Source: Phycomyces blakesleeanus NRRL 1555(-) | Lineage: Eukaryota; Mucoromycota; Mucoromycetes; Mucorales; Phycomycetaceae | Length of the DNA: 64,000 nucleotides | NCBI RefSeq assembly: GCF_001638985.1 | Contig: NW_017265141.1 | Location: 1,481,001-1,545,000 of the forward strand | Direction: 5' to 3' | In this document: piece after piece, positions 11,655-24,394 of the stretch | How positions within the stretch are numbered: the first letter of the stretch is position 1 | Layout: the number at the start of each line of letters is the position of its first letter | Notes under the pieces: generated by a model | Database searches by the model: none | Told to the model about the DNA's origin: nothing | The model's input: the letters and a program-made list of their open reading frames with translations, nothing else | Position numbers and translations under genes: made by a program

Positions 11655-12635
11655 CCGAATTATATGACAACAGTAGAAGAACGCTAATTATGAAGGTATA
11701 TTTATAACCGTTGACATTCCGAAGAGTACTATTGGAGTTTTTGTAAAAGCTTTCAAAGATAAAAATGTTTCCAAACTCTTAGCACATCTAGAAAGAGAAT
11801 CAAAAGCTACCATGGTTGGTTCCTTTCGTAAAGAACCGTCCGTATGAATTGTGGCTAATCATTAGAGATTATTAGATGTAGGATTTTTTGTTTCTTTGGC
11901 CAAATATCGCAAGAATACGGATCTTCTTGGTTTTCATTTTTAATCACCAACCTGAACGCTAGGTTTGAGCAAAAAAAACATATGGAAAGCCGGCTGAAAT
12001 GGTTGCTCGACAAAATAAATTAGATAATTGAATAGTGGAAATCCGTGGCCTGCTCAGGTGAGTTTAGCTTTTTAGTAATTAGCCATGGTGGAAGAATTAG
12101 AGTCTTTATAAATACGGGTGGGAGGTCTGATATGAGCCATACTGTCGAAGTATGAAAGTGCCGAAATGATTCGGCCATGGTTCGGAGTTGGTTTTTTTAG
12201 TAGGGGACTTGACCTTTTGATAATTAAAGGGGACATCGACCAAGACAAATGCACCGATTGTTTGACCCAGCAGTTTTTTTCTTGGTACGAGAAACTTTCC
12301 ACAATAAATAGCAGGAATTTTTTTGCTCCAAGGAGACAGTGAACCATGCTGCACTGGCGATTATTACACGCGGTATAAGAAATAAGTGCACTTAGAAGCT
12401 TTGGCTTTTGTCCTGCTCAAAACCCGAATCTCAATTTTATTTAACCCACTTGGGTTCATCTTGCTCTGAAACTTCTCAATAGTAGAGAAACTGTAGTGAA
12501 TTTAGATAAATATTAAGCAATAATTCCCAAAACATGGTTAGAGTCACTACCTCATGTTCTGGAAAGTCTGGTAGTCGGCATTCTAGATAGGATTAAAGAA
12601 ATAATTGCTAAAATTTGTAGCGAAACTGACTACTA
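11655..12635 (+). pseudogene. Decayed Tc1/mariner-family transposase
   Basis: Reading the plus strand through many stops and frameshifts gives ordered fragments of a Tc1-like transposase. There is an N-terminal helix-turn-helix-like part (IPKSTIGVFVKAFKDKNVSK, about 11710), then ESRLKWLLDK...WKSVACSGES (about 11983-12062, matching the family pattern before SDES). Next come the MV..SWFF and GLDLLIIKGD segments (about 12165-12240) and NPNLNFI (about 12424, for SPDLNPI). The C-terminal tail is PKTWLESLPHVLESLVV...IAKICSETDY (about 12527-12635). The first catalytic Asp reads as Gly and the later acidic sites are lost, so it is dead. I could not identify TIRs with confidence. Confidence 0.7.
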
Positions 12636-15102
12636 GGTATCTATATATTTTCTTTTTTTTATTTAATATATATATGTGCATGTATTGGACAATATTCTCT
12701 CCAAGCTTCGCTTTATTCTAAGCACACTTTACTATCAGTATTATGGTAAAGAAAACATAATTGATAATATGATTTTGATTTTTCTATTAGGTATCAAGCC
12801 CTTAATTATACCATCCTTGGTACTCACTCAATTCAAATATGTAAAATAAATTATGCACAGCTGTCAATTTTTACATATTGTATACTCGTAAAGTCATTAT
12901 CCTATTACAAAGAGTAGTTTGAATCCTACCAGCTTAGAAAATTAAAGAAAGAGTGAGAGAATATGTGTGTGCACTTGCAAACGATGTTACCTGAACATCT
13001 TAAATATTCGGACCGCATATAGCGAGTAAACAAAGTGTGGGTATACTTTCAATTAATCGTACGCTGTATAATCTCTATTTTCTTTAAAGAATAATATTAT
13101 TAATAGATGGTACTTTCAACGTAAAATTGCTGTTGTGTATATTTTAATTTATGACATGCATGCATATATACAATATTCTTCGTTAACTTTATTTAATGTA
13201 TGCTACTATTTGCACTTTGAGCATTTCATATACAAAGAGGGTCTCTTTGAATGTTTAGAATAACTAGTTTTAAAGAAGAGATAAATAACAAAAACTCTGA
13301 AAGTTTTTGTTTTCAGTTGGTGCTGTTTTCTCTTGGATTTTATACATACCTTAATCCCTTACCTGGATTAAGTTGATACGTGTTACTGTATTTTCCTTCT
13401 AATGGTAATCTTGAATAAGTATTGACATACCCGATACTCAACATCTTTTATTTAATTGTGCCTTAATATTCTGCTCTACATAATTTCCAATTACTTAATA
13501 CAAGAATGCTGATGTGAAGTTGGGAAATAAAGGGCAAGATGTTGCAAGCATACAGTACGAATACGTACTGGACAAAAATACACAAGGTAAGCATTTATTG
13601 CTCACTAAAGAAAAAGGAATACTTGTGCTGGTTTAATAAGTGAATATCTTGTAATATTACAGTACTTTTATCCTCGCTGTGTAACACCTTGTTTCTTGAT
13701 ACTTGAGATATAAAAAAACTAGCAAGACTATATACTTACTTTTATTTTTTTTATGAGAAATAATATCCTAGATTTCTAGGTCGAGATGAATTTCCTTTTA
13801 GGAAGGTGAATTTTTAGAGTGAAACAATTATAGCTATACAGGACAAGGTTATATGTTAAAGAAGTATATGATTTTCAATGATAGAAAGAGATAGAGAGGA
13901 TTTGTAGTGACTGTGATTCATAAAATGCCTGGCTGACCTGGATTTCGAAGATTGTTTGATTTTCACCAGATTAGTCCGAGAGGCTTTTACCCACCATATT
14001 CACCTTGTAAAATTAGGGTACCACAACCCTTGTTACGTAATTGTGAGCGATGTTTCCCGCGCGCAAATTACAAACATGCTCACAACCCTTTATTATACAG
14101 TGACAAACCTTTCTGGCGGTCTCTTTCATTCAAGATAACACTTATTAATAAAGTTCCGTGTGGTTTTCTTTATTAATTTATTTAAGTTGCAACATATGTC
14201 TGAACTTTATATTTATGTATTAAAATATAGAGTTATTTGAATAAGAAATGCTCAAGACGTTATAAAAGCTGTGCTCCACTTCTCTTTGGCTGCAAGATAT
14301 TGTTGGAAAAAGGCGAATTTCTAGTAATAAATATTATTCAGTCCTTTTTTTTTATGTATAGATTGGTTTATTTGTGCACATATTTTCCGTATGTGCGTTT
14401 GAATTATAGTTTTATTTTTCTTCTTCTTCTTCATGGAAGCACATATTGTCATTATGAGCTTTAATGTACTACAATGTAAGCAATGACAAATTTAATTGTA
14501 ATCAAGAGGAGTACAGAGACTTTGTGTGAAAATAATAATAACAAAACAGAAAGATAGGAATAAAGGTATTGGTAATTGTTATTTGTTTTATCACCAAATA
14601 TTGTAAATGCTTTACAGATACGAAAATCGATGTACTATGTGCTTTGATACTCATAGCTAAAGTGGTACTGAATTGATTTTAGTTCAAGTATATCTCTTGA
14701 ATTATTATTATTATGCATAGAGCATATTGAGTATGATAAGCAAATTTCTATTCACAGAAAAAGTTAAAGTGATTACAGCTTTCTTTTTCGTAGGCCAAAA
14801 ATCACCACTACACCAACGTCTTACTAATACAATAGTCAGGATACGATTCATGTCCGATTCAGGAGACATAGGTACGGTCACAGACTAACTTCCAGAAGTA
14901 TAACAGTAATAAAAAAAAAGAAAACTTGGTACACTTACAATGAATGAGAAATGCATCGACTTGGTACACACAGGCGGAAATTATGCGTCATATTGTAATA
15001 CGCCTAGATCATCTGTTTCACATAAAATTTTGTAAATAAATACTTAATAATTCGAACAATCAAAATTTCACGAATTCCTTTCTCTTCAGAACAAAGAAAA
15101 AA
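12636..15102. other. Intergenic, no recognised gene
   Basis: About 2.5 kb of AT-rich sequence. A slightly GC-richer patch at 13930-14130 carries overlapping short frames on both strands without motifs and may be repeat debris. An ATG at 14850 followed by a donor-like GTACGG was considered as the 6PGDH start, but its phase does not fit. Confidence 0.5.
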
Positions 15103-16855
15103 ATGGTTAACGCAGTGTAAGAAATATTGACCATGTTTTCAGCACTTCAGGTCCACTAAAGATGTTTGTCAAAAACATGTAATTATTTATTTATTTAGTG
15201 CTGATATCGGTCTCATTGGACTGGCTGTAATGGTAAGCTCTTTTTAGTGACTTAGTATTGTATAATGAAAAGACACCATCATACTCACGATTTTGATGTT
15301 ACATAGGGCCAGAATCTTATTCTGAATATGAATGACAATGGATTCGTCGTGTGTGCTTACAACCGTACAGTCTCAAAGGTGGATAGCTTTTTGCAGAACG
15401 AAGCCAAAGGTGAGTTAGACACTGTTTGAATTGATGATAATACTATTAGAAACTTTGGGATACTAACCCTATATTCATCATTATAGGCACCAATGTTGTC
15501 GGCGCACATTCTATCGAAGAACTCTGTGCAAAATTGAAGAGACCAAGAAAAGTTATGATCCTTGTCAAGGCTGGTTCTGCCGTGGATTCATTCATTGACC
15601 AGTTGTTGCCATTTTTGGAAAAAGGCGATATCATTATCGACGGTGGAAACTCTCATTTCCCTGATACTATCCGTCGTTGCGCAGCATTGGAGAAGACCGG
15701 CGTTCTTTACGTTGGTTCTGGTGTTTCTGGTGGAGAAGAAGGTGCACGCACAGGACCATCTCTTATGCCCGGTGGAAATCCAGCTGCTTGGCCAGCAATC
15801 AAGCCTATCTTCCAGGCTATTGCAGCAAAGGCTCCCGATGGTGCCCCCTGTTGTGATTGGGTAGGCGAGTCAGGTTCCGGTCACTATGTTAAGATGGTTC
15901 ACAATGGCATTGGTAAGTTCCGCGTGTACGCATAGTATTTCCCAAATAGAGTTTTCTTACAAATGTCTACATAGAATATGGAGATATGCAATTGATTTGT
16001 GAGGTATATCACATAATGCATGTTGGTCTTGGACTTTCTAGTGATGCTATTGCCGATGTGTTTGAAGAGTGGAACAAAGGAGAATTGGATTCCTACTTGA
16101 TTGAGATTACCCGTGATATTCTTAGATTCAAAGACACCAAAGGCAAGCCTCTTGTCGAAAGTATCAGAGATACAGCCGGTCAAAAGGGAACTGGAAAGTG
16201 GACTGGTATTGATTCTCTCGACCGTGGCATTCCCGTCACTCTTATTGGTGAGGCCGTTTATGCCCGTTGTCTGTCTGCCCTTAAGGATGAACGTGTGCGT
16301 GCCTCAAAGATTCTCTCGGGCCCTCCTAAGCGCAAATTCACTGGTGACTTGAAGCTTTTCCTCGATCAACTTGGCCAGGCTCTTTACGCTTCAAAGATTG
16401 TTTCATATGCCCAGGGCTTTATGTTGATGCGTCAAGCTGCAAGTGATCTTAACTGGCACATGAACTATGCTGGCATTGCTTTGATGTGGCGCGGTGGCTG
16501 TATCATTCGTTCAGCTTTCTTGGGAAAGATCCGGGAAGCATACGACAACAACCAGAAGCTCGAAAACCTTTTGTTTGATTCTTTCTTCCAAGAAGCAACA
16601 GAGAAGGCTCAGGACGCTTGGAGAAGTGTTGTATCACAGGCCGTTCTTATGGGTATCCCTACTCCTGCCTTGTCTACTGCCCTCAACTTCTATGATGGTC
16701 TTCGTCACGAAATGTTGCCTGCCAATCTCCTCCAGGCCCAACGCGATTACTTCGGTGCCCACACTTATGAACTCCTAGCTGATCCAGGAAAGCATGTCCA
16801 CACCAACTGGACTGGCCGCGGTGGAAACGTCTCTGCCTCTAACTATGACGCATAG
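15103..16855 (+). CDS. GND1: 6-phosphogluconate dehydrogenase, decarboxylating
   Basis: This cytosolic pentose-phosphate enzyme oxidises 6-phosphogluconate to ribulose 5-phosphate, CO2 and NADPH. Five exons (15103-15116, 15199-15232, 15307-15409, 15487-15912, 15975-16855) give 485 residues, the usual family length. The N-terminal NADP fold shows [11 protein letters not shown]; the substrate site shows [19 protein letters not shown] and the catalytic [14 protein letters not shown], in which Lys and His-Asn are the known active residues; the C-terminus has the GRGG-type tail. The first exon is only 14 nt and encodes MVNAV across the junction. It was chosen because its phase (2) fits exon 2 exactly, unlike the ATG at 14850. 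Confidence 0.96.
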
Positions 16856-17599
16856 TTTTAATAAGCATACATGTATATACATATATATATATTTATATAT
16901 ACAAAACCAACAACAGCTCATAAGAAAAAAAAACATAAAAGAATAAAAGCAACAGCTATTACATATATTTAAACCAAGACTGTGTGTCAAGTATCTATTT
17001 TTGGGTAATAGACATATATAAATTGTTATTATTAATACTTTCTTTTTTGTTTCGTTATGGATTTGCTTGGTCTCTGCTTTTTGAAAAATTCTATATATAC
17101 ATGTATTATAAATCAGACTTATGTTACACACTAAAATTCAAAGGGCAACCCATTTTGATAATCCATAATCAGCACAACCACGCTTTAGAAGATATGCGTC
17201 TTATGTCGTTTATTGAGAGTAAAAGAGGCTTCTTTTTTTTCTGTAAAGAATTGTATACCCTTAACTACCTATCTTTAATTCATGCAAGAAATTTGTAGAA
17301 ATCTAAAGGGTATTTATTGGACTTTTTTTTACTATTAAAAAAATGAAATGAAATGAAATAATATATTTATTTATTTATCTATATATGTATATTTATTCAA
17401 ATTAGTATTAATATAAAATATGATGTATTTTTATATTCATCATAGGCTGTCATAAAATGGGGTCTAGAAAACTGATAAAAGAGTCATAAACAGACTTGGT
17501 CATCTCTTCTCCTCCGCCAATCTCCCCTTTACCCATTTCTTTCATTTCTTTAATTTTTTGATTTTTCTGTCCCGATATACTTATTTTTGATTGGCAATC
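16856..17599. other. Spacer between GND1 and the PDI-like gene
   Basis: AT-rich 3' and 5' flanks of two plus-strand genes. No gene is seen; short frames on both strands are low complexity. Confidence 0.6.
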
Positions 17600-19851
17600 A
17601 TGCAGCTCATCTGGACTGTGATTGCTTTTGTTGTAGCAACAGCAAATCATTTTGTAGACGGTGCATCGTTGGAGTTGACAGGCGATGACTTTAAGTCGAC
17701 AACAAAAAAAGGCCTTTGGTAAAAAAAAAAAAGAAATGAAATAGCAAGAACGAAAACAATATACGTTGGTCTTTATGTACTAACATTTTCTAATTCAATA
17801 GGTTTGTCGAGCATTTCTCTCCATATTGCCCTCATTGCCAACAATTTGGTATTTACTTTTTTTTTAAAAAAAAAAGCGCACAACGTCATTTTTATAAAGT
17901 TATCTTAATAATCATTACCTCATAGCACCAACGTGGAAAAAACTCTCAGATGAGTATGCCGATTTAGCAAACACCAAAGACTTTCACTTTGCCTCTGTAG
18001 ACTGCTCTGTCCAAGGAGATCTATGCAAGGAAAACGACATTAGATTTTTCCCTACGATTAAACTGTACAAGGATGGAACTGAATTGGATACTTATGCAGT
18101 ACTACGCACTTGGGAAAATCTAGTAGCTTACATTGAAGAAAAAACCAAAGAAGACGAACCTGAACCTACTCCAGACGTGCCTATTATAAAGTCTAATCCA
18201 GAAGGAATATCAGTGGATCTAGATGAGAGTAATATTGACATACACCTGGGAAATCCAGATCGTCCATGGTTTGTGAAGTTTTATGCACCATGGTGTAGTC
18301 ACTGCCAAAGACTGGCTCCTACATGGGTACAAATGGCCAAAGATTTAAAGGGTCAGGTAGATGTAGGGGAAGTTAATTGCAATGATCATAGAGGTAAGAT
18401 ATACGCACAGAGAGATATATATATAGTTTGACTTATAGGGTAATAATGATAATATTGGATAAATACATCAAAAGAAGCTTATATTTTATATATAAATAGA
18501 CTTGTGCACCAAATATGGAGTTTCTGGATTTCCTACATTGAAAATGTGAGTAGATAAGGGTAGTTTCTACACAATTATATTGACATTTGCTTTAGGTTCG
18601 CTCAAGGAGAAATTCACAATTATATGGAAGACAGATCTTTATCAAGTCTTGTCGGGTTTGCAAAGAAGCTGGCAGGGTAAATATTACAGAGAACAATATA
18701 TAAATATAAATCATTCGGCTATTCTAACTTTGTATATGTACGTGTATGTGTTTATCATCCTTCTTGGGGTTACAAGTTCCTCGGTCGTCGAAGTTACCTC
18801 TACACAATTAGCAGAGAAATTGAAGGAAGAAAATGTTGCTTTGGTATATTTGTATCAAAAAGAAACACAGGCAGCAGGAGTAAGTGTATTAGAGAAAAGT
18901 CAAGAAGAAAAAAAAAGGATTGTTGATCGTACCAAAGATTATAATTAACCCTTTTTGTTTATTTTTCTTATCCTTCTTTATTAGGGTCTGTGGAAGAAGG
19001 TAGCAGAGCAATTTGCAGGATCTCTGCCTTTTTATAAGACTGACGATATCAAAGTTATTGAGAAGTTCGGGCTTACTGTATCAGACATGCCAGCTGCTGT
19101 GATTTTCAAAGATGGCCAGGCAACAGTATCACCAGTTCGTTCTTTTGAAGACACTGATGCTGTTAAGGAAATGCTTGTTGAATGGATTAAGATGAACAGA
19201 TATCCTCTCATTACTCATATCACACCAGCCAATGCACAAGAAATCTTGCGTGGAGAACATATTGTAGTTTTGGGAGTTATCCATCCTGATGACCAAGCTA
19301 GTAAAGCTGCCTTTGAGAATACAGCCAAGAAGGTCACTTCCCAAGGAGGGATGAAGACAGAGTCTATCTTATTTGCTGAACTAGATGCTTCTACTTGGCG
19401 TGACTTTGCTTCAGATACTTATGGTGTCAACAAGGACGAGCATCCAGCATTGATTATTGTGGATCCAATGGTAAGATATAGTTTTAAGTAATATTTTGTC
19501 TATGTGCATATTATTTCTATGAAAAAAAAGGTATCTTAATGCCTCTTGTAGAACGAGGTCTACTTTTCGAGGGATACCCAACAAGCAGCTTTGGATATCG
19601 ACGAGCCAATATCACTTTTACGCACATTGGAGGATATCTCAAGTCAAAAGCTGGTCGGAGTCTCACTATTACCCTTACCAAGTGAAGCCAGCCGAAAATT
19701 AGGTCAAAGCTATCGTGCAATTAGGTCGCACTGGTTTATTACCTGCGCAACTTTTGGTGTGGTCGGTGCCTTGTTTTATAAGGTTGTTTATCGTAAAAAA
19801 GCACGCAGCAATATTTTGCCATTTAGGCAACCAACTCAGCACAAGGACTGA
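17600..19851 (+). CDS. Membrane-anchored protein disulfide isomerase-like protein
   Basis: The protein starts with a signal peptide (MQLIWTVIAFVVATANHFVDG). Two thioredoxin-like domains follow with redox motifs CPHC (FSPYCPHCQQF, split by an intron at about 17849) and CSHC (YAPWCSHCQRLAPTW, about 18275-18320). Two redox-inactive thioredoxin-like regions come next (about 18780-19500). A single hydrophobic segment (WFITCATFGVVGALFYKVV) is followed by a basic tail (YRKKARS). This is the layout of TMX3/PDI-type ER proteins that form or rearrange disulfides in secretory cargo. No KDEL-like ending is present, so retention would depend on the membrane anchor. Introns interrupt at about 17718, 17849, 18393, 18546, 18679, 18880 and 19470; all joins are in frame. 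Confidence 0.9.
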
Positions 19852-19904
19852 TTTTAGGAAAGGTAGTTGATGGATAAATAAAAATATAAATTATACACAT
19901 AAAT

Positions 19905-19986
19905 TATAAATATATAATATATATATATATATATATGTGTGTGTGTATGTGTATGTATATATATATATATGTGTGTATGTGTGTGT
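19905..19986. repeat. AT/GT dinucleotide microsatellite
   Basis: Alternating TA and GT runs in the spacer between two convergent genes. Simple repeat with no coding meaning. Confidence 0.8.
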
Positions 19987-20032
19987 AAATGAAACTATAG
20001 TATGTAAGCTCAATTTGGAGCAAATTTATGAA

Positions 20033-21197
20033 CTATTGTTGTGGCTCGAGAAATGGAGGCCGTGGGAGATCAACAGTGCTGTGAGGTGAAGGTGTCGTGT
20101 ATTTAATGCTTTTTGGGGACTGGCTAGGTTCATTCAAAGACTTTGGCGATTCGTCCTTTCTGCCTAGACTGGTATCAATGGGAGGCAAGACCGGCTTATC
20201 AGACCCTGGAGAGAGTGTCAATGGCTCTACAGACGCGCGTTCGGCAGTATACTTGGCTTGGCGAAGTCGAAGTGTAGGCAATTGCTGTTGTCTTGAGTGT
20301 GTACGATGTTTGTAGATTGTAGATCTCTCGCTCGGTTCAATGCAAGATAATCTTCGTGTTTTGGAGAAAGCTGAATTACTACTGCTACTACCACTCCCTC
20401 TTTGGATTTTTGCCTTGAGAGCTTCCATAACCCTGTTGTGCGAGAGCTTTTGATATCGATTATAAGACGGCACAGCCGCCACTTGTTGCTCTATTGCCGA
20501 AAAAGATGCTCGAGATCTTTTAGGAAATACTAGAGATTCTGGCTCTGGAAGATGAATCATGTGAGTAAGGTGATGGGATTGTTTCTGGGGTCGTGTAAGA
20601 ATTGGAGAACTGACTAATGTGGGATACGAAGGCTTTTCGGGGCGACAAAGAGGATGAGCAGAGTGAGGATAGTATACCGGGGAAACCGGAGGGTGGGTAG
20701 AATAGGGGCCTGCAAACGGGGGTATAGATAATACATTGCGAGAGGACTCTGAAGAGTTTGCAAAACGAGCAATAACTTGCTTTTGAATTGGTGCTAATCC
20801 ACGATAGAAAGCGCTTTGTGGCTCTGTAGGCCGACCGGGATGAAATGGGTGTCTTGCTTGTTCATGCAAAATGTCGAAATCCATATTTCTCAACTGAATT
20901 CGAGCCAGCTCTGCCTTCAGTGTAAGTCTTGCTACTCTTTTCTACAGGCGGATTAATTGGGTTAGAGCCTGCAATTCTACTCCATGACTTGTTCAATCTT
21001 GCCTTGTTCTCTGCTGTCTTTGCAGCCAGTACATGTTTTAATAACTCCGGATCATCTTGGTATGAAGTCAGGATCTCTTTTAGGCTAATTTCAGCCAACT
21101 CTCCCTGACTTGCTGCCTGTACCGAAGGAGACGATGGTATAGGCCATTCGAAAGCAGATGACTGTTGGCGCTGCCGATGCGGCGACTGGTGTGTCAT
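20033..21197 (-). CDS. Uncharacterised, largely disordered protein with N-terminal charged helix
   Basis: Two exons (21197-20981 and 20931-20033) give 371 residues. The short intron has donor GTAGAA, branch-like CTAAC and acceptor GTAG; splicing fuses the frames as NKSW-TRLTLKAELARIQLRN. Residues about 30-95 form a charged helical module (ISLKEILTSYQDDPELLKHV, then AAKTAENKARLNKSW and ELARIQLRNMDFDIL). I recall similar modules in fungal regulatory proteins but cannot name the family. The rest is Ser/Pro/His-rich and probably disordered. The start MTHQSPHRQ was preferred over an ATG 111 nt upstream because the extension looks non-coding. It is divergent from GLE1. Confidence 0.75.
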
Positions 21198-21776
21198 GGT
21201 GCAACCGAGTTTACTTCTCAAGAATAAGGTTCTTAAACATATAATAAAAATAGCGCGTGGCAGAGTTCTCTGCGTTACCTTTGTAGTTGCTCGTGATTGT
21301 GAGTGCACATAGCTTTCTTATATTGTATTGTATTGTATTGTATGGTGTTGTATTCTATTATATTATATTATTTTGTATTTTACCCTTCAACACTTTTGGG
21401 AAGGTTTTTTATTTAAAGTAGTTAAAGAAACTATCTGAGGGTTCAAGGCCGAATTTCGCCAAGACCAGGTACGAACTCCTTTCTCAGGGACAATCAATGT
21501 AAATCATTGTAATTTTCATTGTATTTCCAAGTAAATTTATAGTGCATTGACTGCATATTCTGCACTTTATGTCACAACTTTTGTCTTTTTTTTCTTTTTT
21601 TTTTCACTCTTTTATTAAAACCGTCTTACAGCTATTGGCATTGTCCAAAGCTGCACTACAAAGTAAGCCACGGTCTGTGACGTCATAATTAATGAGGTCG
21701 CACAAACAAAATGCATTTTGGCTGTCATCCGTCTTTCAAGCGGCCCACGCTCTGACGATTAATTATTTCTATCATC
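21198..21776. promoter_or_regulatory. Divergent promoter between the 20-kb gene and GLE1, with CRE site
   Basis: This 579-bp spacer holds a perfect palindromic CRE, TGACGTCA, at 21678-21685, about 90 bp before the GLE1 start; CRE is the classic target of ATF/CREB-type bZIP factors. It also carries a TATTG pentanucleotide run (about 21317-21350) and T-rich tracts near 21590. The site is seen directly; the binding protein is inferred. Confidence 0.6.
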
Positions 21777-23871
21777 ATGTCAATTTCTCAAAATCAATTC
21801 AATAAGTGAGCTCGATAACTAGATTAGCTCTTGAATACATCCGTAAACAAGTATCTTAAAACAACCGCATTAACCGAGACTAATCTGGCCTTGTCTCCCT
21901 AAGAAACATCATAAAGCGTGGGTTCACAGTACCAAGTGATTCTGATTCAGAGTCAGAAGAAGAGACATTCTATGCACATCCACAATCGTAAAGCAATCGT
22001 TTTCTCTAAATCGCTAATGATATACTCGTACAACTGTATATAATATATTTTTTGTGGTATATTAAACTGGCTGCTTTTTTTTTGCTAATGTATATATGTA
22101 TGTATATGTGTGTGTATATGTATATAAAGTGCGGTGTCAAATCTACCTAGAGGCGAATGTATACCGACAATTGAATTAAAAGCAGATTTGTTGGATCGTT
22201 ACAATGAATGGGAAAACAAAAAAAGGAATCGGTCTGTGAGTACTAATATTTTAATAAAATGACGATTATAAATACGATGAACATTTATATCTTTGTCGGT
22301 GTGTATGTGGGTACATGCATGAATATTAATATATTAATATATATATATATATATGTATCTTTTAAATTCTTATTAGTATACTCAAGATGAGACTCTCAGA
22401 AAGCAATTCGAGCGCCTTGCACTCCAACGAACTGAACTTCTTGTAAAAAGTCAACAACAAATTGTTGAATCTAATAACAAACAAATGAATGAAATAAAGA
22501 AATCTGTAGCTGAATGGATTTCTAAAGAAAAGCTCTTGAACAGGTAAGGCGCTAAATAGCCCTCACGTCAGATCCTTAATTTACCGCTTGAAATGTTGAT
22601 ACATCCACCTGCAGCTCTCAAAAATCAAAAGAGGACAAATTCTTAAAGGAAAAGGAAGCTCGCAATAAGGTAATAAACTTTGAATTATTTGTACTAAACA
22701 TAAAAACACAATGATTTTTAACACTTCACTTTTGATTTTAGAGATTAGAAGATGCGATTCGTCTTGAAAAAGAGAATTCTGAGAAAAAGTCAAAGGCCAA
22801 TGCAGAAAAGGAGGCTGCCAAAGTAAAAGAAGAAGAAGAAAAGGCAAAGATCGAAAAGGCAAAGGCTAAAGCAGAACAAGACAAAATTCAGGCCGAAAAG
22901 GCATTACAAGCAAAAAATGCTGCCATGGTAAAAAAAAAGGGCGCAGTAGTAACAAAACAAAACAAAAATTATACACTGTGCACATTGTCTACATATGCAT
23001 CAGTATGAACGTTCTCACATTGTAATGCTTTTTATTTTGTATATATGTGTCTATAGAAACACAGTTCGGTTTATTCAGCTCAAGGACTAGAGGAGTACAA
23101 CAAGTATTTTGAAACAATCAAAGTATGTATTTCCTTTTTTTTTTAATAAATAAATATAAATTCTATACGCATACTTTTATATTATTATTGCCTACTAAGA
23201 AAATCTAACAATTTTCCCTATTAGACGTATAGAGAACTCTACAAACCAGCATTAATGGATGACAACTTCCGAAAGAGCTTTTTCAAAATTAAAAAGGACG
23301 TTACTCGCAATGTATCTCAACTACAATACAAACCTAGCGTTGTGCTTGAAAAGGTAATGAACATATATATATATATATAACCGAGATTATTTAAACAATG
23401 ATTGGGATCTTACAATCTTGAAAATTATTCTAAATGGGTACTTTCTAGGCCAAGAATGTTTTTGATATTCTCGATAAAACTAAAAAGCAATCTAATGAAG
23501 CATTCAATATTCTATTGAATCACTTGTCAAAAGCTATTCTGGTAAATGATGAGACAGTAACTCTGATGAAATTAACTGGCATACTTATCGTCTTGTCCTT
23601 TTTGTTTTCTTTGACCATTATTATTATTTTAGTTACAAGCAGAGCAAGAGATTGCTGCTACTACCATGGCAGCTTATTTTTTGGGAAGATTTGCTACACT
23701 TATCACAGGATATATCCCCGAACTCTTCCCTTACCTTATTGCTCGCCTTTACAAACGTGCACCCATACTTATTCCACACTATCATGACGGTAACCCTGTA
23801 AGTTTTGAATTTGATTGAAGTGTGCATATTTTTCAAGAAAAAAGAATTACTGAAAATCTGCCTGGGGAAAT

Positions 23872-23902
<31 letters not shown>

Positions 23903-24394
23903 TGAAAATAAACAACCAATTAGGACCTTTCGGCAGATGAGCTTCGAAAGCTGATGCGATACAAATATGAAGACAAGATGAAGAAAGACATATTCGAAAG
24001 CTACGAGAAATACGAAATGCGCCAAAATTCGTATGTAATGTTTTTTGCAGGATGGCTCCAGGTTGAACCTGGACCGGGACAACCGGCAAATATGCTGGGC
24101 GTAGAGAAGGGTTGGACTTGGCTGGCTAGAATCTGCAACATGCCCCCAAGAAATGTCACTGCGTCTATCTTAAGATCCTTTTTGGAAGTTGCTGGACAAC
24201 GACTGCTACGCGAATATCCCACTCAAATGCCCAAGATAATGCAGTATATCCAAACTATCATGCTCCCATTAATTCAAAGAGACACAACCAATCAAGGCGC
24301 AGCAGGAAAGATTAGATTGGAGGTGTATCTGAAAGAATGTGCCCATGCAAATAATATCATCGCCATTCCTGATTTCATTGAAAAGAAAGTTTAG
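21777..24394 (+). CDS. GLE1: GLE1, mRNA export factor and DEAD-box ATPase activator
   Basis: Gle1 sits at the cytoplasmic face of the nuclear pore and, with inositol hexaphosphate, stimulates the Dbp5 helicase to release exported mRNPs; this is family knowledge. The start exon (21777-21805, MSISQNQFN) joins in phase to 21904-21987 (KRGFTVPSDSDSESEEETF) and 22151-22235. The centre is a long Glu/Lys coiled coil (about 22380-22930). The C-terminal GLE1 domain contains YFLGRFATLITGYIPELFPY, LIPHYHDG, EKGWTWLARICNMPPRNVTA and LEVAGQRLLREYPTQ. Several short introns separate the exons, one of them holding an AAT run (23875-23900). Confidence 0.93.

Noticed and set aside
13930..14180. GC-richer patch considered as a second Tc1 relic
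   Set aside because: Translations on both strands gave no ordered family blocks.
14850..14871. ATG followed by GTACGG as the 6PGDH first exon
   Set aside because: It would deliver one base at the junction where two are needed. The exon at 15103-15116 fits.
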